Below are positions 37,364-45,705 of a stretch of DNA of 64,000 bases, one piece after another. Under the pieces are notes generated by a model. The model was not told the origin of the DNA. It ran no database searches and saw nothing but the letters and a program-made list of their open reading frames with translations. The number at the start of each line of letters is the position of its first letter. Positions within the stretch are counted from its first letter, which is position 1. The translations under genes were made by a program, and so were the position numbers. This stretch comes from JBMFVE01 sp049966155 (GTDB taxonomy: Bacteria > Bacteroidota > Ignavibacteria > Kryptoniales > JAKASW01). The stretch is taken from assembly GCA_049966155.1 (NCBI GenBank), contig JBMFVE010000004.1, positions 124,001-188,000 on the forward strand, given 5' to 3'.

Positions 37364-38491
37364 TTACAGTGGCTTTCTTTCAAGAGACATAATCTTTGAA
37401 ATCATCCATCCGACGATCAATAACCCAACAGTAAAGAGAAGAAGGAATAGTATCATAGGGTTCCACTGAATATTTACCGTTTCTTCTGTCAGATCTTTAA
37501 ACTTGAATATCTCGGTATTCTGCACCCACTGCCTGCAGATTGCATTTAATGTGAGAACCAAGACTTGAGAAATCGACGCAAATAAGGTTGTGCCCTTTAC
37601 AACAGCTCTCCTCTGAAAAAAAAGGGCGGTCCAGACCACAGCTGGAGAGAGCGCTGTAATAGTAAATACAGTGTACATCAAAGGGGACTTGTGCAGTTGT
37701 TCTATAACATATTTATCCATCGAGCTAAAAATGTACCAGCTACCCATAAGCCCAAACCAGATCATGCCGATAGTAAAGAGGACAAAAGTGAAATTGCCTG
37801 CCCAGATTTGATATCCCCTGGTTGTTCGCGCACGGTGAAAGAATAAAGCATCTACTGATATATATACGGCAGTTGTCATGATTGCCATGCCGAACATCAT
37901 CAACCATCGTGGAAATAGAGTTGGATCTGATAAGTTCAATCCGACACCAGTTGTCGCTCCACCAACGGTTGTGTGATTAAAGATTTTAATCCAATTGTTG
38001 ATGTTGACCATCAAGCTGAAATTGTTTGTAAATAAGAATCCGATGATTATAAAAGCAATTGAACTTATCCACGCTGCTCCTTTAGCTAAGACGGAATCCT
38101 TTCCGAATCGAATACTCATAGAATAGACATATACTCCGTAATAAGCAAAGAGTAAAAGTATTATCACGCAAAACCACCACCATCCAATCAGGATTCCAGC
38201 AGGGTAGTAAAACTGGTAGTATCCTACCTGAGTAAACAATAGCGGCACAATTCCCAAATTAATGCCAACAGCTACAATTACAGGCATGCTGCGTGACAGT
38301 CGGTGAGCAAGTTCCTTTGCGTTGCCTTTTCCAAAAGTTCCCAATAGGGCCACAAGCAGCATACCGGCGTACCATATGTTCATGGGAATCATGTGCAAAG
38401 TGAAGCCGGCGACCTTGAAAATTGTAATGAACCAGAGAGGTGCCGGACTTCCAAGTGCTGACGATGGCCCGATCAGGTCTTGCGGATTCAT
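37364..38491 (-). CDS. Cytochrome bd-like membrane oxidoreductase, second subunit
   Basis: A 375-residue integral membrane protein with about nine hydrophobic helices. Its first helices ('LWFITIFKVAGFTLHMIPMNIWYAGM', in halves) resemble the N-terminal helix pair of CydA-like proteins, with a His suited to heme ligation. There is no CxxCH motif and no clear resemblance to standard CydB by eye. ATG at 38491 overlaps the stop of the heme-c-containing partner, so the two are made together. I infer a CydA'-like or CydB-replacing subunit of a quinol- or cytochrome-linked oxidoreductase. Family assignment to the bd superfamily is moderate; activity is unknown. Confidence 0.6.
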   Translation of the reverse strand: MNPQDLIGPSSALGSPAPLWFITIFKVAGFTLHMIPMNIWYAGMLLVALLGTFGKGNAKELAHRLSRSMPVIVAVGINLGIVPLLFTQVGYYQFYYPAGILIGWWWFCVIILLLFAYYGVYVYSMSIRFGKDSVLAKGAAWISSIAFIIIGFLFTNNFSLMVNINNWIKIFNHTTVGGATTGVGLNLSDPTLFPRWLMMFGMAIMTTAVYISVDALFFHRARTTRGYQIWAGNFTFVLFTIGMIWFGLMGSWYIFSSMDKYVIEQLHKSPLMYTVFTITALSPAVVWTALFFQRRAVVKGTTLFASISQVLVLTLNAICRQWVQNTEIFKFKDLTEETVNIQWNPMILFLLLFTVGLLIVGWMISKIMSLERKPL

Positions 38492-39918
38492 CTTTGATAT
38501 CCTCTTTTTTCATTTTTAAAGGATAGATCATGATTGATAAAATTGACGGAACTGTATCTCATTCCTGAAGGATGAGGAAGAGACAACGATTTCAAATATC
38601 TGGCGAGCACTGCAGCCTCTTGCTCTGTACCTGACCAGGGGGGCATGAAGAAATGAGCTGCATCAAGGTGAATAATAACAGTCTTTATCATATCCTCAGA
38701 CCATCCGCGGGTCAAATCAGAAACTCCTGAGAATCCCTGTTGAGAATGGCAGTCGTTACAATGGTACTGAAATATAACTTCTCCCACTTTTTCCTGATCT
38801 TTATCAGAGAGTTGAACTAGTTTTCTATTGTCTATATTACCTTTCTTGTCAATTACCTGAGGATAATGTGCCTTTATAAAGGCCTTTGTCCAGATACCGC
38901 CGTTGAGGTACCCTGTTGACTGCAAGGTGGGGACTTCACTTACAAGGATGTTGTTTCCAAGGACGTAATTGTAAATGATATAAGGTTTTCTGGTGGATTC
39001 CCGGATGAATTCACCCGTGCCTGTGGCAGCTATGCCTAATAAAAAAAACATGATAGCAAAACCAGGTGATATCCAATCAGGGTTCCGATACGGACCTAAA
39101 TAGAGCATAAAGAATACCACGATTGAAGAAGCAAAAATTATCAGGGTCAGCACATTAAGAGCACTTGCTGCTGTAAGTGCTGCTTTTCCGCTTTCAGGGA
39201 GAGCCAGATACCACCATGATCCACCAAATGTTACAAGGATTGCGCCAGTCATTCCCCATCTGGATGCCCGGGTTCCAGTTAGATTTTTCAATGGAATGTC
39301 AGCTGATAACTTAAATGATGAGTGTAAGAAGACATACAACGCTGCAAGCATAAGCGAAGCGCCGGTTCGGGCTAAAATTTGCGGAAATGTCTGAGGGTTA
39401 AAAAAAGCTGCCCACATTCCTTTTTCGGGTGTCCAGTTGCCAATGTCAAGCTGGAATGAGGTTATTCCGGTTATGAGCGCCAGACTTATCCAGGCAGATA
39501 TCGCGTAAATCCATCCAATTCTCATATGAGTTTTAGAATCAAGCCTCCCCCAATAGTAGTAAAAGATGAATGCAGAGATAATCTCAAGTATAAAAAAAAC
39601 ATATTCCATTGCCCATGCGAATACAAAGATATGTATCAAAGACTCAGTTGCAAGTGGCGAGGTCAATCCTATTGTCCACCAAATACCTACTCCCGTTATT
39701 GCTCCAAATACTACTGTTATGAGAATAAAGAACAATGCATGGGATCTTAAGTATTCAAGGAGCAATTTATTATTAATCTTATAAGCATAGCTGGTTTCGG
39801 CTGCAAGGAATATACCCCCGCCAACCGCGTACATTGAGACGAACACGTGAAATGTCGCAACTAACGCAATTAGCATTGGTGCAGTAAGGCCGGGAACATA
39901 CCACCATGGATAGTGCAT
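38488..39918 (-). CDS. CydA-like cytochrome with fused C-terminal c-type heme domain
   Basis: A 476-residue membrane protein. The N-terminal ~330 residues have about nine helices laid out like CydA of cytochrome bd: His24 in helix 1 ('ATFHVFVSMY'), 'FGAITGVGIWWTIG', and Glu92, Glu105, Glu112 in the helix 3 region ending 'YYWGRL'. The last ~130 residues form a cytochrome c domain with the heme site C387-N-D-C390-H391 and a possible axial Met425 in 'FMPPW'. No CydA-type quinol loop is evident. ATG at 39918 has GGAGG 6 nt upstream. Electrons could pass from quinol or soluble carriers through heme c. Exact reaction is inference. Confidence 0.68.
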   Translation of the reverse strand: MHYPWWYVPGLTAPMLIALVATFHVFVSMYAVGGGIFLAAETSYAYKINNKLLLEYLRSHALFFILITVVFGAITGVGIWWTIGLTSPLATESLIHIFVFAWAMEYVFFILEIISAFIFYYYWGRLDSKTHMRIGWIYAISAWISLALITGITSFQLDIGNWTPEKGMWAAFFNPQTFPQILARTGASLMLAALYVFLHSSFKLSADIPLKNLTGTRASRWGMTGAILVTFGGSWWYLALPESGKAALTAASALNVLTLIIFASSIVVFFMLYLGPYRNPDWISPGFAIMFFLLGIAATGTGEFIRESTRKPYIIYNYVLGNNILVSEVPTLQSTGYLNGGIWTKAFIKAHYPQVIDKKGNIDNRKLVQLSDKDQEKVGEVIFQYHCNDCHSQQGFSGVSDLTRGWSEDMIKTVIIHLDAAHFFMPPWSGTEQEAAVLARYLKSLSLPHPSGMRYSSVNFINHDLSFKNEKRGYQR

Positions 39919-40005
39919 TATCAACCTCCAGCTTGATTATTGAGGAATTCCCGTTGCAAAAGACTGACATCCTTAAGACTCAGGGCTCTCATTCTTCAAA
40001 CGGGA

Positions 40006-40021
40006 GGCATCTGCTGATGCC
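40006..40021 (-). terminator. Hairpin 19 nt beyond the tRNA-Ser 3' end
   Basis: GGCATC and GATGCC form a perfect 6-bp stem with a 4-nt loop just downstream of the tRNA on the minus strand. No U tract follows, so termination or processing of the tRNA transcript is only a suggestion. Confidence 0.35.
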
Positions 40022-40039
40022 ATGAATCGCTATTGTAAT

Positions 40040-40126
40040 TGGCGGAGGGTGAGGGACTCGAACCCCCAAGCCCCGAAGGGCGCCGGTTTTCAAGACCGGT
40101 GCATTAGCCTATTCTGCCAACCCTCC
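40040..40126 (-). tRNA. tRNA-Ser (anticodon UGA)
   Basis: On the minus strand the 87-nt sequence folds as a class II tRNA. The acceptor stem GGAGGGT pairs with ACCCTCC, followed by discriminator G and an encoded CCA (40042-40040). The anticodon stem-loop CCGGT-CTTGAAA-ACCGG gives anticodon TGA at 40090-40092. A long variable arm (GCGCCCTTCGGGGCTT) and the T-loop GTTCGAA are present. It lies between the bd-like module and the TonB-parvulin lipoprotein gene, with no sign of an integrated element. Confidence 0.96.
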
Positions 40127-40229
40127 CGACAAATAAGATACAAAACGACAAAATATCATGCAATCAACCCAGAATGCAATAATCTTTCTCCCTGACCGCA
40201 GGATCTTTGGCTTCGAATTTGATATTCCT

Positions 40230-40880
40230 CTATCGCTTCACATTTGCTGTCGAGCGCCAATATATAACGTAATACATACCGACCTTAACTGGGGGTGTGA
40301 AATCGTTCTCTTTCAAATCCATCAAAAATGGCCAGGCGCTTTGCGGGAGCTGGTAAATATCAAGGAACCCAATGAATCCGCCGCTATTTTTTGATGGATC
40401 AAGCGAGTATTTTACAGCAAGCGAGTCAAATCTCGCGCCTCTGCGAAGTGCATCGACCACTGAGTCAGCTTTCTCCTTTGTCTCACAAACTATTTCCCAG
40501 ATTGGGATTGGATGTGGGGCCTGCGACACAACCCTGGCTGTCTGCGAAATCCAGATCTTGATTGGAACGCCGTTTGCTATCGCCGGAGTGTACCGCCAGT
40601 GGTGAATGCTTTCAACAGCCATTGAATCCCACTCTCTGTTGCCCGTCGGATTTTCCAGTCGCACATTGACCACATTACCATTTTCGTCAATAAAAAGTCT
40701 CAGCTTCAGCTGAAGTTCGCCAGTAACATTTGAAGGTAAAGGTGGAAGGATAGTTTTTTCAATTAGCTCCGGCGGCTTTAAACCTGTCCCGGTCCCCCTT
40801 GTCGCCGCGCACCCTGCAAGCAGGAGAAGAATTATTGAACCTGTTATGGTTAGCCCGAGGTTCTTTCTTCTACGTATCAT
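40230..40880 (-). CDS. Lipoprotein fusing a TonB C-terminal-like domain to a parvulin domain
   Basis: A 216-residue envelope lipoprotein. After an Arg/Lys-rich start and hydrophobic helix the lipobox 'LLLAGC' gives lipidated Cys24. Residues about 45-120 match a TonB-type C-terminal domain ('LKLRLFIDENGNVVNVRLENP', 'HHWRYTPAIANGVPI', both typical). Residues about 130-212 look like a parvulin PPIase: a helix with 'ADSVVDALRRGARFDSLAVKYS', then 'GGFIGFLDIYQLP' and a final 'VGMYYVIYW' strand, although key active-site residues are only partly kept. This domain pairing is unusual. ATG at 40880 is preferred over the adjacent TTG; no Shine-Dalgarno is seen. Confidence 0.7.
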   Translation of the reverse strand: MIRRRKNLGLTITGSIILLLLAGCAATRGTGTGLKPPELIEKTILPPLPSNVTGELQLKLRLFIDENGNVVNVRLENPTGNREWDSMAVESIHHWRYTPAIANGVPIKIWISQTARVVSQAPHPIPIWEIVCETKEKADSVVDALRRGARFDSLAVKYSLDPSKNSGGFIGFLDIYQLPQSAWPFLMDLKENDFTPPVKVGMYYVIYWRSTANVKR

Positions 40881-40944
40881 CAATAGTTTAAATCATTTGC
40901 TTGCTCATTTCAAGTCATATTGTCCAACAAGATAGAAAGTGCGG

Positions 40945-43900
40945 TCATTCTGGCACTTTTCCAAGTGCTTTGAAATAGCGCAAAATGATGTCCTGGTACT
41001 GAGGGGAGAAATTCTTTTTGATCAGGTTGAGCAATTCTTCGTTATAAGCATCATTTTGGTTAGAAAGATCTAACTCACCAGGACTCTTTCTCGCAACATT
41101 TTCTCCTGGTGTGGATTCACGCTGGTTGTCATAATCCTGTTTGCGTATTGATCTTGATGCCTGCAAAAGCCGCGATAGGATCCTTTCCTGTCGCTGAATT
41201 GTTTCAGGCCTGATATTCTTCCCTTGCATGTCTCTTACAACGTCCCTCATTTCCTGTACAATCTTATCCAGATCTCCAAGAATTTGCCCCTTAGTCTCCA
41301 CATTCGCATTGTTTGCTTCGCTTGCAAGTTGGGACAGAGATTTTCTCACAGCCTCCTGCTCAGCGGCCAGCCTGGCCAGTTGTGCCTGTTGTTCCATAGA
41401 AAGTTCACCGCCATTTGCAAGCTGTTGTGTACTAGCGTTTATTCCCTCCTGTCTCCCTGCCAATTGCTGGAGTTGCTGGAGTAATGAAGGAAATCCACCG
41501 GAACCCTGGCCTCCCTGCATCATTGCCTGCAGTGTACTCTGAATCCCGGCAACCGCTTTGTTTAATGAAGCCATTGCACCGGTTTGATTTGGAACGGAGG
41601 ACTCAGCGGATCGGCTCGAAAGATTGTTAAGTGCCTGCTGCATCTGAGCGTAAGCTGAGCCAATACTTCTTCCCATTTGTGGAGTTACAGCGAAGCTCTT
41701 TTGTGAGAGATGCATAAGTTGCTGAGCTGTTAAATTTAATTGCTGCAACAGTTCGTTTTGTTTTTCTGCAAGGGATCTCTGTTCTGCTGAATTTGGTAGC
41801 ACATTTGCACTTGAGTTTCTGAGTTCCTCCTGTCTTTTTGAAATCTGCAGGAGGTTGTTCTGTGCTTTTCTCAATCCATTAATCACTTCGAGGCGCTGGT
41901 TTCGCAGCATCTGGTTCTGTGCTTCAGCCATTTTTTCCTTCAGAGAGCGAAGTAAATCGGAAATTTGATGTTGAGTCGGTAGGGACTGATTAAAATTACC
42001 ACCGGCAAGATTCTTTTGAACATCCTCCATCTTCTTTCCAATACTGGCATTCTTAATTTCTTCATGGGCTTTTTTTATTTTATCGGCTGGCATTTCATCT
42101 TTAAACTCATTCATCTTCTGCTCCAGCATCGAAAGTTGTTCCTCTGATGCATTTAGCCCTTTTTCCAGATCTTTTTCCTGTTGTGTCAGTGAGTTCCGGC
42201 TGGAAAGACTGGTACTATCTGATTTTTCAGTTTGTTTTCTGATCTCATCCTGCGCAGAGGCCATCTGCTCGAATTTCTTTTCCAGTTCGTTTAACTTCTG
42301 TTCAATCTGAATTCGCTTCAGCAAGTTTAGAGTTCTTTCAATTGACCTTCGAAAAGTTTCTTCGTTCAACTGAAAGTTTTGAAGCGCCTGTCTTACAGTT
42401 TCTGGATTAAGCGACTGTAAAGCTTCCTGAAGTTTTTTGAGCGCTTCCTGAAGTTCGGGTGAGTTAATTTCCTGAAGAGCTTTCTGCAGTTCAAGATATT
42501 TTTCAAGAGTCTGCGGTGAAAGGATCTTATTTTCAAGCATCTTTTGAGTCAGGGACTCCACTTTATTCTTCAGTTCATTTATTCGATTTTGTATGTCATT
42601 GAATTTCTTTAAAGTGCTTTCGAATTTTTTCTGATCTTCCCATGTCATTTGTTGACTATTTGCTTTCAGCTGCTGCGATAGTTTGTCAAGATCATTCTTT
42701 AAGTTGTTTGCTTCATTTACAGTCTCCGCGGCTGAATTTTTCATTGCATCCTGAGCAGTGTCTGCCGAAGCAAAGACTTCATCCAATGAAGGAAGCCTGA
42801 GCCGGTATTCACTGCTAACGGATGACTTAGGACCCGTTACTGCGTCATTGTCAAATACCATTGCCCGGTAGGTTACCACGTCTTCCGGTACCAGATTAAG
42901 GTTGGTAAGGTCCCACAGGTATGTAAGCTCTTGAGTCCCTGCGCTCTTGTCCGCTATAGGGATCTCAATGGAGTGCCATTCCTTATCCGGGGTGATGTAT
43001 TTGGATGCGGTAAGTTTATATTGAAGGAGCAACCTTGTGAATCCAAAATCGTCTCCTATGTCTATTTTCATCGGCAGCATCATATCTCTGTTAAGATCAA
43101 GATCTTTTCCGGGCAGAACTATGCTGCAAGTTGGATATTCGTCCCTGATTGCCTGAATTGAATAAACAATTGGATTACGATTCTTAAGAGAGTCCTTATC
43201 AAAGATTTCCACACTGTATTGCACGCTCTTTAATACATTAAAACTACCTGATGCATTTTTGCCACTGATCTGAAGTTCTTTTCTGGCGGAATCGGAAAAA
43301 ACCAGGAATGCAGATACCAAATTCTTGTTCGAAACAATTGAAAAGTTTGCTTTTGTCCCTACTACAGCAGAAAAGTCGCCTATATTGTCGGGAAGGATTT
43401 GCGGTACTTGTCGGGTGTACGGTGGAAATGAAAGAGTTATCTGTAAATGTTGTACCACCGGGAGGTCAATCGCCTTTGCTGTATAGACAGGTGATTTTAC
43501 TTCTTCTATTTCCGCAAAGTATTCAATGCTGTTTCTTATGTTAGGAAAAATGAATATGAAAGTACTGTCCGCATTTCGCCTCATAACATATTCCTCGAAC
43601 TTTTGCTCGCCCAGATACCTAGCGAACAGCTCGATCGTGCCCGGGATTCCACCATGAGTAAGAGGCTTGACGGACGCTAAAATTTTTAAGGTGTCTCCCC
43701 GAGCAACTTGCACATTCCCTGGTTTTAGTTCCAGGGTGTACTGCGGAATGCTTTCAAAACCAGTCTGAAAGTTAACAATTCTTACGATTGACGCCGAAAT
43801 TTCGGCAGGGAATAATATAAAAGCAATTATGGCTGCAGCAGCAGTGGACAGAAAAGCCACGACTGCCTTCTTCTTCAATCTGTACTTCAGCGAGTCTTCT

Positions 43901-44322
43901 ATTTGAAGTTTTGAAAACTCCGAAAACATATTTTCAATGAATGCTCGTTTAATCTCAATGGAGTATAGGTCTGAATCGGCAGAAAATGCTAGTTCAATAG
44001 CATTTCTAAGCCTGTCGTGGATTTCTGGGTATCTTTCTCCTATCTCCAGTGTGATTTCTTTCAGATCGTTCACGTCAGGACCGGATAAATACCTCCTCAG
44101 CCAGGGCTGCATAAAAAAGTAAAAACTTAGAGAGAAGGTAATTACAATGAGAAAAAAAAGGACAGCGCGAACGCCTGGTGGAAACTTGAAAAGGGATTCC
44201 AGTACAGTTGAAAGTAATATTACAAAAATTGTAAAGGATATTAATACAAGGACCCCACTGAAAAGCTGAGCTCTAACTTTTCGTCTGTAAAGTAATTTGA
44301 TGCGATTTAGACTTTCGTGCAT
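40945..44322 (-). CDS. DUF4175-family membrane protein with long coiled coil
   Basis: A 1125-residue protein. Two N-terminal membrane helices (about 17-60) and a third near 150-170 are followed by an Ig-like beta-rich periplasmic region. From about residue 520 onward a very long Gln/Glu/Lys/Asn-rich coiled coil runs to about 780, with further low-complexity helical and Gln/Met/Gly-rich segments ('MMQGGQGSGGF'). This matches the DUF4175 family of the Bacteroidetes/Gemmatimonadetes type. The function is unknown; relatives are often near DUF4159, MoxR and VWA genes. The DUF4159 gene lies 8 bases upstream on the same strand, so the two form an operon. Confidence 0.85.
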   Translation of the reverse strand: MHESLNRIKLLYRRKVRAQLFSGVLVLISFTIFVILLSTVLESLFKFPPGVRAVLFFLIVITFSLSFYFFMQPWLRRYLSGPDVNDLKEITLEIGERYPEIHDRLRNAIELAFSADSDLYSIEIKRAFIENMFSEFSKLQIEDSLKYRLKKKAVVAFLSTAAAAIIAFILFPAEISASIVRIVNFQTGFESIPQYTLELKPGNVQVARGDTLKILASVKPLTHGGIPGTIELFARYLGEQKFEEYVMRRNADSTFIFIFPNIRNSIEYFAEIEEVKSPVYTAKAIDLPVVQHLQITLSFPPYTRQVPQILPDNIGDFSAVVGTKANFSIVSNKNLVSAFLVFSDSARKELQISGKNASGSFNVLKSVQYSVEIFDKDSLKNRNPIVYSIQAIRDEYPTCSIVLPGKDLDLNRDMMLPMKIDIGDDFGFTRLLLQYKLTASKYITPDKEWHSIEIPIADKSAGTQELTYLWDLTNLNLVPEDVVTYRAMVFDNDAVTGPKSSVSSEYRLRLPSLDEVFASADTAQDAMKNSAAETVNEANNLKNDLDKLSQQLKANSQQMTWEDQKKFESTLKKFNDIQNRINELKNKVESLTQKMLENKILSPQTLEKYLELQKALQEINSPELQEALKKLQEALQSLNPETVRQALQNFQLNEETFRRSIERTLNLLKRIQIEQKLNELEKKFEQMASAQDEIRKQTEKSDSTSLSSRNSLTQQEKDLEKGLNASEEQLSMLEQKMNEFKDEMPADKIKKAHEEIKNASIGKKMEDVQKNLAGGNFNQSLPTQHQISDLLRSLKEKMAEAQNQMLRNQRLEVINGLRKAQNNLLQISKRQEELRNSSANVLPNSAEQRSLAEKQNELLQQLNLTAQQLMHLSQKSFAVTPQMGRSIGSAYAQMQQALNNLSSRSAESSVPNQTGAMASLNKAVAGIQSTLQAMMQGGQGSGGFPSLLQQLQQLAGRQEGINASTQQLANGGELSMEQQAQLARLAAEQEAVRKSLSQLASEANNANVETKGQILGDLDKIVQEMRDVVRDMQGKNIRPETIQRQERILSRLLQASRSIRKQDYDNQRESTPGENVARKSPGELDLSNQNDAYNEELLNLIKKNFSPQYQDIILRYFKALGKVPE

Positions 44323-44330
44323 AGCTTAAC

Positions 44331-45005
44331 TCAATGTGTCAGAGCCCAATAAACAAGGTTGGTGCCGAATTCAAGTGCTTCCAGTCTTTTTGATTCAGGA
44401 TCATGATGTACTTCCGGTGGATCCCACCCATCCGAGGGATTGCTCTCATACGTGTAATAAACCACCAGTCTGCCATTCAATATAATTCCGAAACCCTGAG
44501 GTGGCAAACCGTTATGCTTATGGATCTTAGGAACACCGTTCGGGAATTCGTAAACGCAATGATAAAGGCCATATGAGAACGGAAGCTCCACCAGGTCTTT
44601 GTCGGGAAAGACTTTCTTTATCTCTCTTCTAAAGGCTTTGTCCATCCCGTAGTCATCGTCTGCATAAAGGAAGCCACCATTTTCAAGATACTGTCTTAGC
44701 CTTTTTGCCTGCTGGTCTGTGAAATTTATATTTCCGTGACCGGTCATAAATATAAACGGATATGCGAAAATATCATCGCTCATAATGTCCACAAAATAGT
44801 AGTTAGGGTCCACGTTTATGTTGGTATGCTGGCGGACAAACTGAAGCAGTGTTGGCTCTTCGAGAGGGTCGTTATACCAATCGCCACCACCATCGTACTT
44901 TAATCGAGCAATTCTGAATGCGCTGGACTGTTGTGCGTTAGCTTCGGAAGCAAACATTGATATGATAAGAGTTAAAATAATGACTGTTGCGTTCTGCCTC
45001 ATCAT
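44331..45005 (-). CDS. DUF4159-family exported protein
   Basis: A 224-residue protein with a Sec signal peptide ending 'ASEANAQ'. The mature part is a DUF4159 domain: 'ARLKYDGGGDWYNDP' at the start, 'PFIFMTGHGNI', 'LRQYLENGGFLYADD' and 'GLPPQGFGI'. The fold is thought to resemble glutamine-amidotransferase-like domains, but no catalytic triad is evident to me. It is the first gene of a two-gene unit with DUF4175. Two adjacent ATG codons (45005, 45002) are possible starts with no strong ribosome site. Periplasmic location is inferred from the signal peptide. Confidence 0.85.
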   Translation of the reverse strand: MMRQNATVIILTLIISMFASEANAQQSSAFRIARLKYDGGGDWYNDPLEEPTLLQFVRQHTNINVDPNYYFVDIMSDDIFAYPFIFMTGHGNINFTDQQAKRLRQYLENGGFLYADDDYGMDKAFRREIKKVFPDKDLVELPFSYGLYHCVYEFPNGVPKIHKHNGLPPQGFGIILNGRLVVYYTYESNPSDGWDPPEVHHDPESKRLEALEFGTNLVYWALTH

Positions 45006-45090
45006 GAAAATCTACTGATCACGCAACCGATATTCAAGATAAAGCAATCAAGGTTCTTGGAGTTGTTAAATTTGCTTTGTAATCTTTAAT

Positions 45091-45675
45091 ATGCAGAACC
45101 TTATGACACCAAATGGATATCTTACCATATTTGTGATGGTTGCTTTCAGCGGAGAGATCGGATTATTGACAGGGGTGGCACTTGCCAAGGTGGGGTTGGT
45201 CACAGTTCCTGGTGTTATTGCAGTAGGCAGTATTGCTTCTTTTATCGGCAATATGTTTTACTTTTACACCGGGAGGATTTTATGGAACAAATGGGGATTT
45301 TTACAACGACGGTTTGGCAAAAAGGTTGGGGAGACAATGAACGTTGTACAAAAATACGGTTCCCCTTTGATGCTTTTTGCACGTTTTTTTTATGGGATAC
45401 GGAATGTAATTCCTGTAGCTCTTGGCGTATACCAGATATCATTTCTTCCGTTTGTCATATACAACGTGGTAGGGGCACTTATCTGGTCGTGGTTCTTTAC
45501 TGAAGCTGGTTTTGGTATGTCGATTCTGCTCGGGAGGTTAATCACCGATCTTAATGAAGCCATTTTATGGAGCGTCGGGACTTCACTCTTTATGGCGGTA
45601 CTTTATTTCGTCATACGGCGTTTAATCAAAAAAGGTTTGGTTGCTTCTTTGCGAAAGAAAAGAGCGGCTCATTGA
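45091..45675 (+). CDS. DedA-type (VTT domain) membrane protein
   Basis: A 194-residue membrane protein. 'GYLTIFVMVAFSGEIGLLTGVALAKVG' (in halves), 'GSIASFIGNMFYFYTGR' and 'FARFFYGIRNVIPVALGVYQISF' follow the DedA pattern of an acidic residue in the first re-entrant segment, G..[FY]YxxGR, and 'FxRFxPxxR'-like. DedA proteins are linked to undecaprenyl-phosphate or phospholipid flipping and membrane homeostasis. A basic C-terminal tail 'RKKRAAH' follows. ATG at 45091 or 45103 could be used; no Shine-Dalgarno is seen. Divergent from DUF4159 and convergent to the cytochrome gene. Confidence 0.8.
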   Translation: MQNLMTPNGYLTIFVMVAFSGEIGLLTGVALAKVGLVTVPGVIAVGSIASFIGNMFYFYTGRILWNKWGFLQRRFGKKVGETMNVVQKYGSPLMLFARFFYGIRNVIPVALGVYQISFLPFVIYNVVGALIWSWFFTEAGFGMSILLGRLITDLNEAILWSVGTSLFMAVLYFVIRRLIKKGLVASLRKKRAAH

Positions 45676-45685
45676 AGAACCGCTC
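45662..45685. terminator. Hairpin between convergent DedA and cytochrome genes
   Basis: GAGCGG (45662-45667) pairs with CCGCTC (45680-45685); after one mismatch two more pairs close a 6-nt loop. The DedA stop codon lies in the loop region. There is only a broken T-rich stretch afterwards, so this is a possible bidirectional terminator. Confidence 0.4.
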
Positions 45686-45705
45686 AGGTATTCTAATTCT
45701 TTGTT

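Noticed and set aside
40040..40126. tRNA-Ser as an integration site
   Set aside because: No integrase, no duplicated tRNA 3' end and no foreign-looking island adjoin it.
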